Assembly: GCF_024391045.1 (NCBI RefSeq)
Contig: NZ_JANFCZ010000021.1
Coordinates: 1-64,000 of the forward strand
DNA length: 64,000 bases
Reading direction: 5' to 3'
From: Pseudarthrobacter sulfonivorans
GTDB lineage: Bacteria > Actinomycetota > Actinomycetes > Actinomycetales > Micrococcaceae
This document shows, piece by piece, positions 1-7,445 of this stretch; positions within the stretch are counted from its first letter, which is position 1; every line of letters begins with the position of its first letter. Below the pieces are notes generated by a model. The model had not been told where the DNA came from, searched no databases, and saw only the letters and a list, made by a program, of their open reading frames with translations. A program made the position numbers and the translations under genes.

Positions 1-93
1 ATAGGGAGCTTAGGAGCTGACTGCCAGGTTCGCATTTCTGCGTGTGACGCGACTGATTTGGCGATCCGCGGGCCCGGGTTTATGGTCATTTCC

Positions 94-153
94 ATGACAA
101 ACCGTTGGTATGCGTATTTTTCGTTGGCTCTGGAGGGGCCCGCGTCTAACTGA
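94..153 (+). CDS. Aromatic leader peptide upstream of DAHP synthase
   Basis: A 19-codon ORF, MTNRWYAYFSLALEGPASN, lies upstream of the DAHP synthase gene. It carries a Trp-Tyr-Ala-Tyr-Phe run at codons 5-9, so all three end products of the aromatic pathway are represented. An in-frame ATG at 82 could extend it by four residues (MVIS). I see no good ribosome binding site, so it may be leaderless. Its size, position and codon content match a ribosome-mediated attenuation leader; such a leader at aroF is known, as I recall, in Corynebacterium glutamicum. Translation is inferred. Confidence 0.6.
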   Translation: MTNRWYAYFSLALEGPASN

Positions 154-204
154 CACGCATCCAACTACCTTCAGAGCCAACAGGGCAGAGATCATTCTCT
201 GCCC
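123..204 (+). promoter_or_regulatory. Candidate attenuator of the DAHP synthase gene
   Basis: Bases 123-132 (GTTGGCTCTG), directly after the aromatic codons, pair perfectly with 172-181 (CAGAGCCAAC). They are followed by a perfect 9-bp hairpin, GGGCAGAGA at 183-191 and TCTCTGCCC at 196-204, with a TCAT loop. A ribosome stalled on the Trp/Tyr/Phe codons would cover 123-132 and break the first pairing. CAGAG (172-176) could then pair with CTCTG (197-201) and compete with the hairpin. That antiterminator is only 5 bp, and no long U-run follows the hairpin, so the exact switching mechanism is uncertain. Confidence 0.5.
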
Positions 205-267
205 TTCGCCATTTCTCCGGCGGGTTCTGATCTGGGCCCGCTTCCCTTCCGGAACAGGACCCCGAAC

Positions 268-1374
268 ATGAGCACCGCGACAGCCACTCCCGCTAAATCC
301 ACGTCCAACCTGCGCGTCAGCGAATTCACGCCGCTGCCCACGCCTGCGGAACTCATCGCCGAGTTGCCGCTGAATGACCGGGTGACGGACGTCGTCGAAC
401 GCGGCCGCGATGAGGTCCGTGCCATCATGGACGGCGTGGATGACCGCCTGCTGGTCATCGTGGGCCCCTGCTCCATCCACGACCCCAAGGCCGGCCTCGA
501 ATACGCCCGCCGGCTGGTCAGCCAGGCCGAGAAGCACAAAGAAGACCTGCTGATTGTCATGCGGACCTACTTCGAGAAGCCGCGCACCACGGTGGGCTGG
601 AAGGGCCTCATCAACGATCCCCGCCTGGACGGCAGCCACGACATGGTCACGGGGCTCCGAACCGCCCGGCAGTTCCTGCAGCAGGTCACCGCGCTCGGAC
701 TGCCCACCGCCACCGAGTTCCTCGAGCCCATCAGCCCGCAGTACATGGCGGACCTCATCTCCTGGGGCGCCATCGGGGCCCGCACCACGGAGAGCCAGAT
801 CCACCGCCAGCTCGCGTCCGGGCTGTCCATGCCCATCGGTTTCAAGAACGGGACCGACGGCGATCTCCAGGTCGCGGTGGACGCGTGCGGCGCCGCCGCG
901 GCAGCGCAGGCATTCCTGGGAATCGACGGCGACGGCCGTGCCGCGCTGGTGACCACCGCCGGGAATCCTGATACGCACGTCATTCTCCGCGGCGGACGCA
1001 AGGGGCCCAACTACTCGGCAGCCGACGTCGAAAGCGCCTCTGCCAAGCTCCGGGGCAAGGGCCTCAACCCGCGCCTGATTGTGGACGCCAGCCACGCCAA
1101 CAGCGGCAAGAGCCACCACCGGCAGGCCGAAGTCGCACTGGAAATCGGCGCCCAGCTCGAAGAGGGTGGCCAGGCGGCGCAGGCTGTTGCCGGTGTCATG
1201 CTGGAAAGCTTCCTGGTGGGCGGCGCCCAGAACCTGGACGTTGCCGAGCACGCCGGGGGCACGTCCGATCTGGTCTACGGGCAGAGCGTCACCGATGCCT
1301 GCATGGAATGGGACGTGTCGGTTTCGGTGCTGGACCAGCTTGCCGCCTCCGCCCGGAAACGCCGTGTTGCATAG
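268..1374 (+). CDS. aroF: 3-deoxy-7-phosphoheptulonate synthase (class I DAHP synthase)
   Basis: This enzyme joins phosphoenolpyruvate and erythrose 4-phosphate into DAHP, the committed step of the shikimate pathway. The 368-residue length fits the class I AroF/G/H family. Visible family signatures are VGPCSIHDPKAGLEYARRL near residues 67-85, NGTDGDLQVAVDA near 194, RGGRKGPNY near 241 and DASHANSGK near 273. The ATG at 268 is the first in the conserved frame and follows the leader peptide and hairpin described separately. Control by aromatic amino acid supply is therefore likely. The isozyme letter is a guess; the family assignment is firm. Confidence 0.95.
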   Translation: MSTATATPAKSTSNLRVSEFTPLPTPAELIAELPLNDRVTDVVERGRDEVRAIMDGVDDRLLVIVGPCSIHDPKAGLEYARRLVSQAEKHKEDLLIVMRTYFEKPRTTVGWKGLINDPRLDGSHDMVTGLRTARQFLQQVTALGLPTATEFLEPISPQYMADLISWGAIGARTTESQIHRQLASGLSMPIGFKNGTDGDLQVAVDACGAAAAAQAFLGIDGDGRAALVTTAGNPDTHVILRGGRKGPNYSAADVESASAKLRGKGLNPRLIVDASHANSGKSHHRQAEVALEIGAQLEEGGQAAQAVAGVMLESFLVGGAQNLDVAEHAGGTSDLVYGQSVTDACMEWDVSVSVLDQLAASARKRRVA

Positions 1375-1515
1375 GGATTACGCGGAATGACTTTCACTAC
1401 AGCCCCATGAACCTCTAGAGTATCTATCACATGGTTGGTGGATGGCTCAGCATCGGCACACCGCAATGGAACACAGCTGGGGTTAGTCGTCATCCGTCAG
1501 CAAAGGAATAGGGAA

Positions 1516-1728
1516 ATGTCCGCAGAACAGAACTTCTCGAACGCGAAGTTCCTGACCGTGGCCGAAGTGGCCGAGGTCATGCGCGTCTCCAAAATGACCG
1601 TCTACCGCCTGGTCCATTCCGGCGAAATGCCCGCGGTGCGTTTCGGCCGGTCGTACCGGGTGCCGGAAAGTGCCGTCGAACAGTACCTCAAGGGTGCGGT
1701 GGTGGACGGGCACACCGAAACGGCCTAA
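1516..1728 (+). CDS. Small helix-turn-helix DNA-binding protein, excisionase family
   Basis: This 70-residue protein consists almost entirely of a MerR/excisionase-type winged helix. The motif FLTVAEVAEVMRVSKMTVYR spans residues 11-30, followed by GEMPAVRFGRSYRV. The ATG at 1516 follows AAAGGAATAGGGAA; the frame is open further upstream, but the extension has no binding site. With the bS22 gene just downstream it reproduces, as I recall, the order Rv0500A-Rv0500B in Mycobacterium tuberculosis. It is probably a core regulator related in fold to BldC; its targets cannot be read from this sequence. Confidence 0.88.
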   Translation: MSAEQNFSNAKFLTVAEVAEVMRVSKMTVYRLVHSGEMPAVRFGRSYRVPESAVEQYLKGAVVDGHTETA

Positions 1729-1901
1729 ACATCTTTTCGGCCTATGGGACGGCCGCGGTCAGTGGCCGCCGCAAAGAAGCGGTACCCTGTTAAGGAACGT
1801 TTTACGTCATTGTAAGAATCTGTCAGTTGTTTTTGTCTGTAGCTCTGTCCACGGACCTTTTCCATCAGACAGGTACTGCATCTAGTTTGTGAGGAACTTT
1901 C

Positions 1902-2000
1902 GTGGGTTCAGTTATTAAGAAGCGTCGCAAGCGTATGGCCAAGAAGAAGCACCGCAAGCTGCTTCGCAAGACCCGTCACCAGCGTCGCAATAAGAAGTAG
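1902..2000 (+). CDS. Ribosomal protein bS22 (AURKAIP1/COX24 domain)
   Basis: A 32-residue, extremely basic protein begins at GTG 1902 (V/M-GSVIKKRRKRMAKKKHRKL) and ends in RRNKK. It matches the tiny actinobacterial protein first annotated as AURKAIP1/COX24-domain and later seen as bS22 in the small subunit of mycobacterial ribosomes. GAGGAA lies seven bases ahead of the start. A strong terminator follows within 20 bp. The gene is too short for most ORF callers, but the near-invariant sequence and the neighbouring HTH gene make the call secure. Confidence 0.93.
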   Translation: MGSVIKKRRKRMAKKKHRKLLRKTRHQRRNKK

Positions 2001-2016
2001 AGATACTTCAAGCGTG

Positions 2017-2053
2017 AAAATGCCCGTTGCCTTCCCGGCGGCGGGCATTTTTG
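2017..2053 (+). terminator. Rho-independent terminator of the bS22 gene
   Basis: AAAATGCCCG (2017-2026) pairs with CGGGCATTTT (2042-2051) and runs into a T-tract. It lies 16 bases after the bS22 stop codon. Confidence 0.9.
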
Positions 2054-2073
2054 TTGCTCCTGCACCCAAGTAA

Positions 2074-2121
2074 GTCGCAGTAGATGCGGTTATGAGCGCT
2101 CATAACGACATCTATTGCGAC
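2074..2121. repeat. 48-bp imperfect palindrome between convergent genes
   Basis: Two 24-base arms centred on AGCGCT (2095-2100) match at 21 of 24 positions. The motif TAGATGCGG occurs inside it and twice more just beyond, the last copy overlapping the end of the HAD phosphatase gene. It probably terminates transcription of that minus-strand gene. There is no T-run. Confidence 0.6.
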
Positions 2122-2134
2122 CTAGATGCGGGGC

Positions 2135-2953
2135 CTAGATGCGGGGGCCGCGGATGCGCGCGAAGCCCCGCCACAGGCCGTAGATGGCGCCGCCGACAGT
2201 CGCCATCTTGAGCCCCAGTGTGGCAGCGCGGCGGCCGGAGCGGAAATCGTAGACCGGCCAGTTGTGATCGCGCGCGTGCCGTCGCAGCCGGGAATCCGGA
2301 TTGATCGCCACAGGGTGCCCCACGAGGGTCAGTAGCGGGATGTCGTTATAGGAATCGCTGTAGGCCCAGCACCGCTTGAGGTCCAGCCCCTCGGCGTCGG
2401 CGAGCTCCCGGACGGCTACAGCTTTGGCCGAGCCGTGCAGAATGTCGCCCACCAGCCGGCCGGTGTACATGCCGTCGGCCACCTCGCCAACAGTCCCCAG
2501 GGCCCCAGTAAGGCTCAGCCGGGTGGAGATGACCGTGGCAACCTCGATGGGCGTGGCCGTGACCAGCCAGACGCGCCGTCCCACGCGCAGGTGCTGCTGC
2601 GCCAGGGCCTTGGTTCCGGGCCAGATCCTGGAGGCGATCATTTCGTCGTAGACTTCCTCGCCCAGTGCCTTGATGTCGTCCACCGTGATGCCGGCTGCGA
2701 GGGTGAGGGCCGAGTCCCGGACCGCGTGGACGTCATCCATGTTCTCGCCCCGGGCCACGAACTTAAACTGCTTCCAGGCGAAGCCGGCGGCCTGGGTCAA
2801 GGTAAATGCGCCGCGCTGGTGCATCTTGCGGGCCACATGGAAGAGGCTGGCGCCCTTCATCAGGGTGTTGTCGACATCGAAGAAGGCCGCTTCGCCGGTC
2901 TGCATCACCGCATCCGGCTGGGTGACTACAGCGACGTACTTCTCCTCGGGCAT
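2135..2953 (-). CDS. HAD-IB family phosphatase (SerB-like)
   Basis: This is a haloacid-dehalogenase hydrolase of subclass IB, the group that includes phosphoserine phosphatase. The nucleophile motif FFDVDNTLMKG lies near residues 24-34. The motif II threonine is in WLVTATP and the acidic motif IV is in YSDSYNDIPLL. The C-terminus has a short hydrophobic stretch (ATVGGAIYGLW). I chose the ATG at 2953 because a -10 element (TAGACT on the minus strand, 2961-2966) sits exactly 7 bases ahead, which indicates leaderless translation. An in-frame ATG at 2971 adds six residues but lies upstream of that -10. The substrate is unknown; a serB1-like gene occupies a similar position in Mycobacterium. Confidence 0.88.
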   Translation of the reverse strand: MPEEKYVAVVTQPDAVMQTGEAAFFDVDNTLMKGASLFHVARKMHQRGAFTLTQAAGFAWKQFKFVARGENMDDVHAVRDSALTLAAGITVDDIKALGEEVYDEMIASRIWPGTKALAQQHLRVGRRVWLVTATPIEVATVISTRLSLTGALGTVGEVADGMYTGRLVGDILHGSAKAVAVRELADAEGLDLKRCWAYSDSYNDIPLLTLVGHPVAINPDSRLRRHARDHNWPVYDFRSGRRAATLGLKMATVGGAIYGLWRGFARIRGPRI

Positions 2954-3043
2954 GTCCACGAGTCTAGTCAATAGTCGGAGCTTGAGGACTTCAGCCGCGC
3001 CCCCGGCGGCCGTGGGCGCCCCGGCGGGGCGCCCAAAGGGCGA

Positions 3044-3055
3044 TACGGTTAAGGC
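3044..3055 (+). promoter_or_regulatory. Leaderless promoter of the glutaredoxin gene
   Basis: TACGGT (3044-3049) is followed by exactly six bases and then the ATG at 3056, so transcription should start at or next to the start codon. No -35 consensus is evident. Confidence 0.55.
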
Positions 3056-3310
3056 ATGGCCAAGCCGGAGGTAGTCCTCATCACCAAATCAAACTGTCAC
3101 CTGTGCGCGGACGCGCGCGACGCCGTCGGACGCGTCACGTCTGCTCTGGGACTTGGGTGGACGGAACAGTTGGTTGACGACCTGCCCGAACTCCGGGAGC
3201 GGTATGCCGAAGAGATACCGGTGGTGCTGGTTGATGGCGTCCAGCGCGACTTCTGGAAGATCGACGAGGCACGGCTTGAGCGTGTCCTGCAGCGCACCAT
3301 GGCCGGGTAG
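3056..3310 (+). CDS. Glutaredoxin family protein
   Basis: This 84-residue thioredoxin-fold protein starts MAKPEVVLITKSNCHLCADA. The redox pair CHLC is near residues 14-17, right after the first beta strand. The length is normal for the DUF836/glutaredoxin-like family, and GIPVVLVDG-like cis-Pro context is present in EEIPVVLVDG. It sits ahead of rex, as a small thioredoxin-like gene often does in Actinobacteria, which suggests a shared redox theme. The ATG at 3056 fits the leaderless promoter described separately. The partner protein is unknown. Confidence 0.85.
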   Translation: MAKPEVVLITKSNCHLCADARDAVGRVTSALGLGWTEQLVDDLPELRERYAEEIPVVLVDGVQRDFWKIDEARLERVLQRTMAG

Positions 3311-3400
3311 GCAACCGATTGCCAAATATGTCGCTTGCTTTGTTGGCAGAGGCGGCTGGGATCTAGAGTGGAGTCACAACGCGAGGCAATGGAGGGGAAA

Positions 3401-4108
3401 GTGAGTTCGCTGGATGCATCTCCCCGGGCCGTAGACGGTCCACCGGCGGCACCGACGGGGGAGATTGCCAAACAGATTCCGCCTGCGGCCGTGGCACGGC
3501 TGACCATCTACCTGCGCGCCCTGAACACGTTGCTGGCCGACGGTGTGGAGCGGGTGTCCTCGGAGTCCCTCGCGGAAGCCTCGGGCGTCAGCTCCTCGAC
3601 CCTCCGTAAAGACCTGTCCTACGTGGGTTCCTACGGAACGCGCGGCGTCGGCTACGAAGTCCAATACCTCAGCCGCCACATTTCCGCGGCGCTCGGCCTG
3701 ACCCACGATTGGAAAGTTGCCATTGTGGGCGCCGGTAACCTGGGCAAGGCCCTGGCCCGGTACGGCGGCTTTGAATCCCGTGGCTTTGATGTGGTGGCAA
3801 TTTTTGATGCCGACCAGATGGTGGTGGGCAATGAGGTGGGGTGGCTGCGCGTCAGCGACGTTGCGGACCTGGAAACAGTGCTTCACCGGACCGGCGCCAA
3901 CATGGCGGTCCTGGCGTTGCCGGCCGCGGTTGCGCAGGCGGTCTGCGACCGCGTGGTGGCAGCCGGCGTCCACAGCATCCTCAGCTTTGCTCCCGTTATG
4001 CTGCAGGTCCCCGACAGCGTCAACCTCCGCAAAGTGGACATGGCCACCGAACTGCAGATCCTGGCCTACCACGCACAACGGGCGCAGACCCCGGAACAGA
4101 CCGCCTAG
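3401..4108 (+). CDS. rex: Redox-sensing transcriptional repressor Rex
   Basis: Rex represses respiratory genes when NAD+ is high and releases DNA on binding NADH. The N-terminal winged helix is visible as SLAEASGVSSSTLRKDLSYVG with the YGTRGVGYEV wing. The Rossmann domain follows with the nucleotide loop VGAGNLGKALA and FDAD closing the second strand. The C-terminal helix ends near LQILAYHAQ. GTG 3401 is preferred because GGAGGGG ends three bases before it; ATG 3389 and upstream in-frame codons would lengthen the disordered N-terminus. Targets such as the cytochrome maturation genes downstream are possible, but I saw no Rex operator here. Confidence 0.92.
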   Translation: MSSLDASPRAVDGPPAAPTGEIAKQIPPAAVARLTIYLRALNTLLADGVERVSSESLAEASGVSSSTLRKDLSYVGSYGTRGVGYEVQYLSRHISAALGLTHDWKVAIVGAGNLGKALARYGGFESRGFDVVAIFDADQMVVGNEVGWLRVSDVADLETVLHRTGANMAVLALPAAVAQAVCDRVVAAGVHSILSFAPVMLQVPDSVNLRKVDMATELQILAYHAQRAQTPEQTA

Positions 4109-4166
4109 GTTTTACTCGGCGGCTGCAGGGTCCACGACCGTTGCGGTGTGGATCAGTGCGTGGAAC

Positions 4167-5039
4167 TTACTGTCCGTACGGGTTGCCCGGCGTGGTGTAA
4201 GGGTTGGCGAACGGCTGCTGCCTGCGGAAGTAGGGCGCGGTTGCGGGCAGGTACAGCAGGACGATCGCAGCGATGCCGGCCAGGGTTCCCAGGGTCCCGA
4301 AGCTGGGTACCTGGAAGAGGCTCAGGACGGACAGGGCGGCGAAGACCGTGCCCAGGACCCGGGCCCAGTTCTTACCCTTGCGGATGAAGAACGCCACCAG
4401 AAGGTACATTGCTGCGCCAAGAATGGCGATGACTACGAGGAAGCCGGCCAGGGCGCCTTTGAAGTCGTCGAAATTAACAGTGGTTCCGGAGGCGCCGCTG
4501 TTGCGCATGGCGTCCTCGAAGGTGGTGCGCATCATGGGGTCATCCAGCATAGTGATTCCCATCAGCATGCCGATGACAAACACCGCCGCGGCGGCGATCA
4601 GGAGCCAGAACGAGACGTTGACCAACTGCGGTATGCCACCAGTCCCGGTGGCCTGCGGCTTTTCCGAGGGGTACTGGGCGTAGGGGGACTGTCCGAACGG
4701 CTGCTGTCCATAGGCCGGGGGAGTGGGCTGGCCGTACTGCGGAGGATTCTGCCCGTATTGCGGGGCGGGGGCGTTCTGGCCATACTGAGGTGCGTTTTGT
4801 CCGTACTGAGGTGCGTTTTGTCCGTACTGCGGGGCCTGCTGGCCGTACTGCGGCGCCTGCGGGGCGTTTTGTCCATACTGCGGCGCGTTCTGCCCGTACT
4901 GCGGTGCAGCCGGAGCGTTCTGGCCATACGGGGGCGTGTCCTGCCCTGGCTGCGGGCTGTTATCACCGTAACGGGGTGCCGTGGGCTGATTGCCGGGCTC
5001 TGGTTCGTTGGGGACGGGAGGCGGGACTGGCGTGCTCAT
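4167..5039 (-). CDS. Pro/Gln/Tyr-rich repeat membrane protein
   Basis: This 290-residue protein has two parts. Residues 1-130 are low complexity, dominated by repeats of PQYGQNA. Residues 140-270 hold about four hydrophobic helices, including VSFWLLIAAAAVFVIGMLM and ALAGFLVVIAILGAAMYLLV, with RKGKNWARVLGT between them. The C-terminus returns to a NPYTTPGNPYGQ tail. This layout is common in Micrococcales DUF-type membrane proteins of unknown function. It is the downstream member of a tandem pair with a shorter paralogue at 5247-5876 that has the same Pro-rich head and a KxGKxWARL/V signature. The ATG at 5037-5039 follows an AAAGGACCGCT-type binding site. Confidence 0.8.
   Translation of the reverse strand: MSTPVPPPVPNEPEPGNQPTAPRYGDNSPQPGQDTPPYGQNAPAAPQYGQNAPQYGQNAPQAPQYGQQAPQYGQNAPQYGQNAPQYGQNAPAPQYGQNPPQYGQPTPPAYGQQPFGQSPYAQYPSEKPQATGTGGIPQLVNVSFWLLIAAAAVFVIGMLMGITMLDDPMMRTTFEDAMRNSGASGTTVNFDDFKGALAGFLVVIAILGAAMYLLVAFFIRKGKNWARVLGTVFAALSVLSLFQVPSFGTLGTLAGIAAIVLLYLPATAPYFRRQQPFANPYTTPGNPYGQ
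4680..4928 (-). repeat. Coding tandem repeat (PQYGQNA)
   Basis: About ten imperfect repeats of PQYGQ(N/Q)(A/P) occupy residues 38-120 of the membrane protein. The DNA units are 18-27 bp and in frame, so slippage could change copy number without breaking the gene. Confidence 0.85.
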
Positions 5040-5246
5040 GAGCGGTCCTTTGCAGGTTGGAAGTCAGTTCGGCTGCTGGGTGCAGTCCACTGGCCCTGCC
5101 CCCAGTACGGCTTGATTCCACCGTACCCCGCGGCCGTGTCACGGTGGGTCATTCCCAAGAGGTATTCCGGGCTGCGCCCGAACGCCGAGCGGGTCGCCGG
5201 GCTTGGTGTACCGCCCGGGCAAGTGGGAAGTTTCGCCTGGGATGGC

Positions 5247-5876
5247 TTAACGGCGGCCCTTGACGGCGGTGAACCAGGCCTGCGAGTTCGGCAGCCACAT
5301 CAGGACTGTCGCAGCGGCATTGATCAGGAACCCGAGCCAGTTGTTGCCGATGCCTTCACCGACGCCGCTGCCCAGAAACGCCAGGAGCAACGAGAGGCCG
5401 GCAACGATCGTGAGCGCCAGGCGGGCCCACTGCTTCCCTTCCTTCATCTTCATGGACAGGACGATCTGCGCGACGGCCAGGGCGAGGGCAATCAGGACCA
5501 GGACGAGGATCACTCCCGCCAGTACGGGTGACACGGTGAAGACCGCCAACGTGGCCAGTAAACCGAAGAAGGTACCCAGGACCCCCAGCATCCCGCCAAT
5601 CAGCCAGACCCAGTAAGAGACTTTGAGTTCGACAGGCAGTCCCCTCACGCTGAACATGCCCGTGAGGCCGCCTTTCGGCAGGGCATCGCCGACGTTGCGT
5701 GGACCATCCGCGGGCATCTGGAACGGGAATGAACCGGGCTGCTGGTAGCGAGGCTGCGCGGGATAACCCTGGGGCGGTTCATAGCCCGGCGGCGGCTCGT
5801 AGCCGGCAGGAACGTTGCCGGCAGGCGGCTGGGAGCCGGGCTGCTGGGGCTGCGGGGCATCGTTGGGGGTGCTCAT
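5247..5876 (-). CDS. Proline-rich membrane protein, paralogue of the 4167-5039 gene
   Basis: The 209-residue product starts MSTPNDAPQPQQPGSQPPAG and has a Pro/Gln/Tyr-rich head (GYEPPPGYEPPQGYPAQPRY region) of about 70 residues. Four hydrophobic helices follow, among them VSYWVWLIGGMLGVLGTFFG and VLAGVILVLVLIALALAVAQ. The loop MKEGKQWARLALTIV matches RKGKNWARVLGTVF of the neighbouring gene, so the two are probably duplicates. The ATG at 5874-5876 was chosen because the upstream 19-residue extension has no membrane-protein character. The function is unknown. Confidence 0.78.
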   Translation of the reverse strand: MSTPNDAPQPQQPGSQPPAGNVPAGYEPPPGYEPPQGYPAQPRYQQPGSFPFQMPADGPRNVGDALPKGGLTGMFSVRGLPVELKVSYWVWLIGGMLGVLGTFFGLLATLAVFTVSPVLAGVILVLVLIALALAVAQIVLSMKMKEGKQWARLALTIVAGLSLLLAFLGSGVGEGIGNNWLGFLINAAATVLMWLPNSQAWFTAVKGRR

Positions 5877-5950
5877 GGCTTCACTGTAGATTGCGGACCC
5901 CGTCGGATTCAGCACAGCGCGGCTTAAGCACAACGAGCCTTAAACACAGC

Positions 5951-5994
5951 GCGCCCGGCCGGCTGGATCGCTGGGGATCCAGGCGGCCGGGCGC
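5951..5994 (-). terminator. Hairpin terminator after the YceI gene
   Basis: GCGCCCGGCCGGCTGGATC (5951-5969) pairs at 18 of 19 positions with 5976-5994. It lies 28 bases beyond the minus-strand YceI stop codon. Confidence 0.7.
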
Positions 5995-6021
5995 GTGCGC
6001 GGCACGTATGAGGGAGAAGAA

Positions 6022-6570
6022 CTACGCTGCGGGGGCGATGAACGCCAACTCCAGGTTGATGGCAACCTTGTCGCTGACCAGCACGCCGCCGGCATCCAGC
6101 ACAGCGTTCCAGGTCAGGCCGAAGTCCTTGCGGCTGATGGTGGTTTCGGCGGAAACGCCGGCGCGGGTCATGCCGAACGGATCAACGGCCACGCCGTTGA
6201 ACTCGGTCTCCAGGGTGACCGGACGGGTGACGCCCTTGATGGTCAGGTCGCCGGTCAGCTCGTAGCTGTTGGCCAGGGCCACCAGGCCGTTGGAGACGAA
6301 GGAGATTTCCGGGAACTTCTCGACGTCGAAGAAATCCTCGCCGCGGACGTGGCCGTCCCGGTTGACGTCGCCGGAGTCGAAGCTGGCTGCCTGGATGGTG
6401 GCGCTGATCTTGGAATCGGCCACGTTTTCGGCGAGCTCCAAGGTTGCTGTTGCATCCTTGAACTGGCCGCGGACCTTGCTGATGCCGGCGTGGCGGACCG
6501 TGAAGCCGATTTCGCTGTGTGAGTTGTCGAGGGTCCAGATGCCGGTGGTGACGTCTGCGGGAAGAGCCAT
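6022..6570 (-). CDS. YceI family protein
   Basis: This 182-residue lipocalin-like protein belongs to the YceI family, whose barrels bind isoprenoid or lipid-like molecules. Family features are GIWTLDNSHSEIGFTVRHAGI near the start, the central GHVRGEDFFDVEKFPEISF and the late LTIKGVTRPVTL strand. No signal peptide is present, so this form is predicted cytosolic. The ATG at 6568-6570 has AGGAG seven bases ahead; the frame is open for 69 more codons upstream, but they show no family similarity. A perfect 14-bp palindrome at 6654-6667 lies in its promoter region. Confidence 0.9.
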   Translation of the reverse strand: MALPADVTTGIWTLDNSHSEIGFTVRHAGISKVRGQFKDATATLELAENVADSKISATIQAASFDSGDVNRDGHVRGEDFFDVEKFPEISFVSNGLVALANSYELTGDLTIKGVTRPVTLETEFNGVAVDPFGMTRAGVSAETTISRKDFGLTWNAVLDAGGVLVSDKVAINLELAFIAPAA

Positions 6571-6653
6571 GGTGTATCTCCTGGGATTGTCGGGTGCTGG
6601 TCCGGATAGGCTGATCGGTTGAAGTATCAACTGTCCGCTGCGTCTAGTGTAAG

Positions 6654-6667
6654 CATGCATTTGCATG
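6654..6667. promoter_or_regulatory. Palindromic operator candidate upstream of yceI
   Basis: CATGCA-TT-TGCATG is a perfect inverted repeat about 85 bp ahead of the yceI start, in the region divergent to the phosphatase gene. A MarR- or TetR-type repressor site is plausible; the regulator is not in this window. Confidence 0.4.
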
Positions 6668-6763
6668 TTTTGTTCCCTGTTCAGGAACTTTTTTCCCAAC
6701 GTTTTAGTTCTACGCAATGTAGAAGATTTCGGATAGCTCGCCATCTTTGAGAAACTGGTACAC

Positions 6764-7444
6764 ATGCCCCAAGCCACTGTCCATCTGCTCCGCCACGGCG
6801 AGGTCCATAATCCCGACGGCGTTCTGTACGGCAGGCTGCCCGAATTCCACCTCTCAGAGCTGGGCCGGGAAATGGCGCAGACGCTGGCGGCTCACTTCGC
6901 TGAGCGTGCCGCCGAGGGCGCCCGTATCGTCTACCTGGCGGCGTCTCCGCTGGTCAGGGCGCAGGAAACTGCGGCACCCACGGCAGAGGCCCTGCACCTG
7001 GAAATCCACACTGACGAGCGCATCATCGAGGCTGAGAACTACTTCCAGGGCATGAAGGTCACCAAGGCCGAGCTCAAGAAGCCCAAGCACTGGCCGCACC
7101 TGATCAACCCGCTCCGGCCGTCTTGGGGCGAACCGTACAAGGCGCAGGCCGCACGTGTCCGGGCCGCCGTCGAGGATGCCAGGCTCCGCGCGATCGAACT
7201 GGCCGCCGGGGACTACGGATCCCACGGCCCCGAGGCCATCATGGTCAGCCACCAGCTCCCCATCTGGGCCACCCGCCTCAGCGCCGAAGGCCGTCCGCTC
7301 TGGCACGACCCGCGCAAGCGCGAGTGCACGCTGACCTCTGTCACGTCCTTGGTGTTCGACGACGCCGGCTCACTCCTGCGCGTGGAGTACAGCGAGCCTG
7401 CTGCCGCCCTTCTTCCCGGTGCTGCCACCACCCCGGGAGCCTGA
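6764..7444 (+). CDS. Histidine phosphatase family protein (phosphoglycerate mutase-like)
   Basis: The 226-residue protein has the RHG catalytic motif at once (VHLLRHGEVHNPDG, residues 6-19) and the second histidine in MVSHQLPIW near residue 164. AASPLVRAQETA carries the conserved arginine that contacts phosphate. It is the first gene of a run with the TlpA, CcdA, ResB and CcsB genes, the next start lying one base beyond its stop. The same order (Rv0525-Rv0529, as I recall) occurs in Mycobacterium. A metabolic mutase is less likely than a general phosphatase; any link to cytochrome maturation is inferred only from context. Confidence 0.88.
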   Translation: MPQATVHLLRHGEVHNPDGVLYGRLPEFHLSELGREMAQTLAAHFAERAAEGARIVYLAASPLVRAQETAAPTAEALHLEIHTDERIIEAENYFQGMKVTKAELKKPKHWPHLINPLRPSWGEPYKAQAARVRAAVEDARLRAIELAAGDYGSHGPEAIMVSHQLPIWATRLSAEGRPLWHDPRKRECTLTSVTSLVFDDAGSLLRVEYSEPAAALLPGAATTPGA

Positions 7445-7445
7445 G

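Noticed and set aside
10..1251. 413-codon ORF on the minus strand opposite DAHP synthase
   Set aside because: It is the GC-rich antisense shadow of a well-conserved enzyme and has no family motif or binding site.
3319..3352. TTGCCAA ... TTGGCA inverted repeat before rex as a Rex operator
   Set aside because: It does not resemble the known TGTGAA-type Rex site and has a 17-base spacer.
4680..4928. CRISPR-like repeat array
   Set aside because: The repeats are in-frame coding units without unique spacers or cas genes.
3717..5531. 604-codon plus-strand ORF covering rex and the repeat proteins
   Set aside because: The repeats in it (VLRCVLSVLR) are antisense to the PQYGQ coding repeats; no start site or domain.
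6671..6687. LexA-like box GTTCC-N7-GGAAC
   Set aside because: Only 5-bp arms and no damage-response gene beside it; chance is likely.
6022..6777. Longer YceI protein starting at 6777
   Set aside because: The 69-residue extension has no similarity to the family; AGGAG sits before the internal ATG at 6570.
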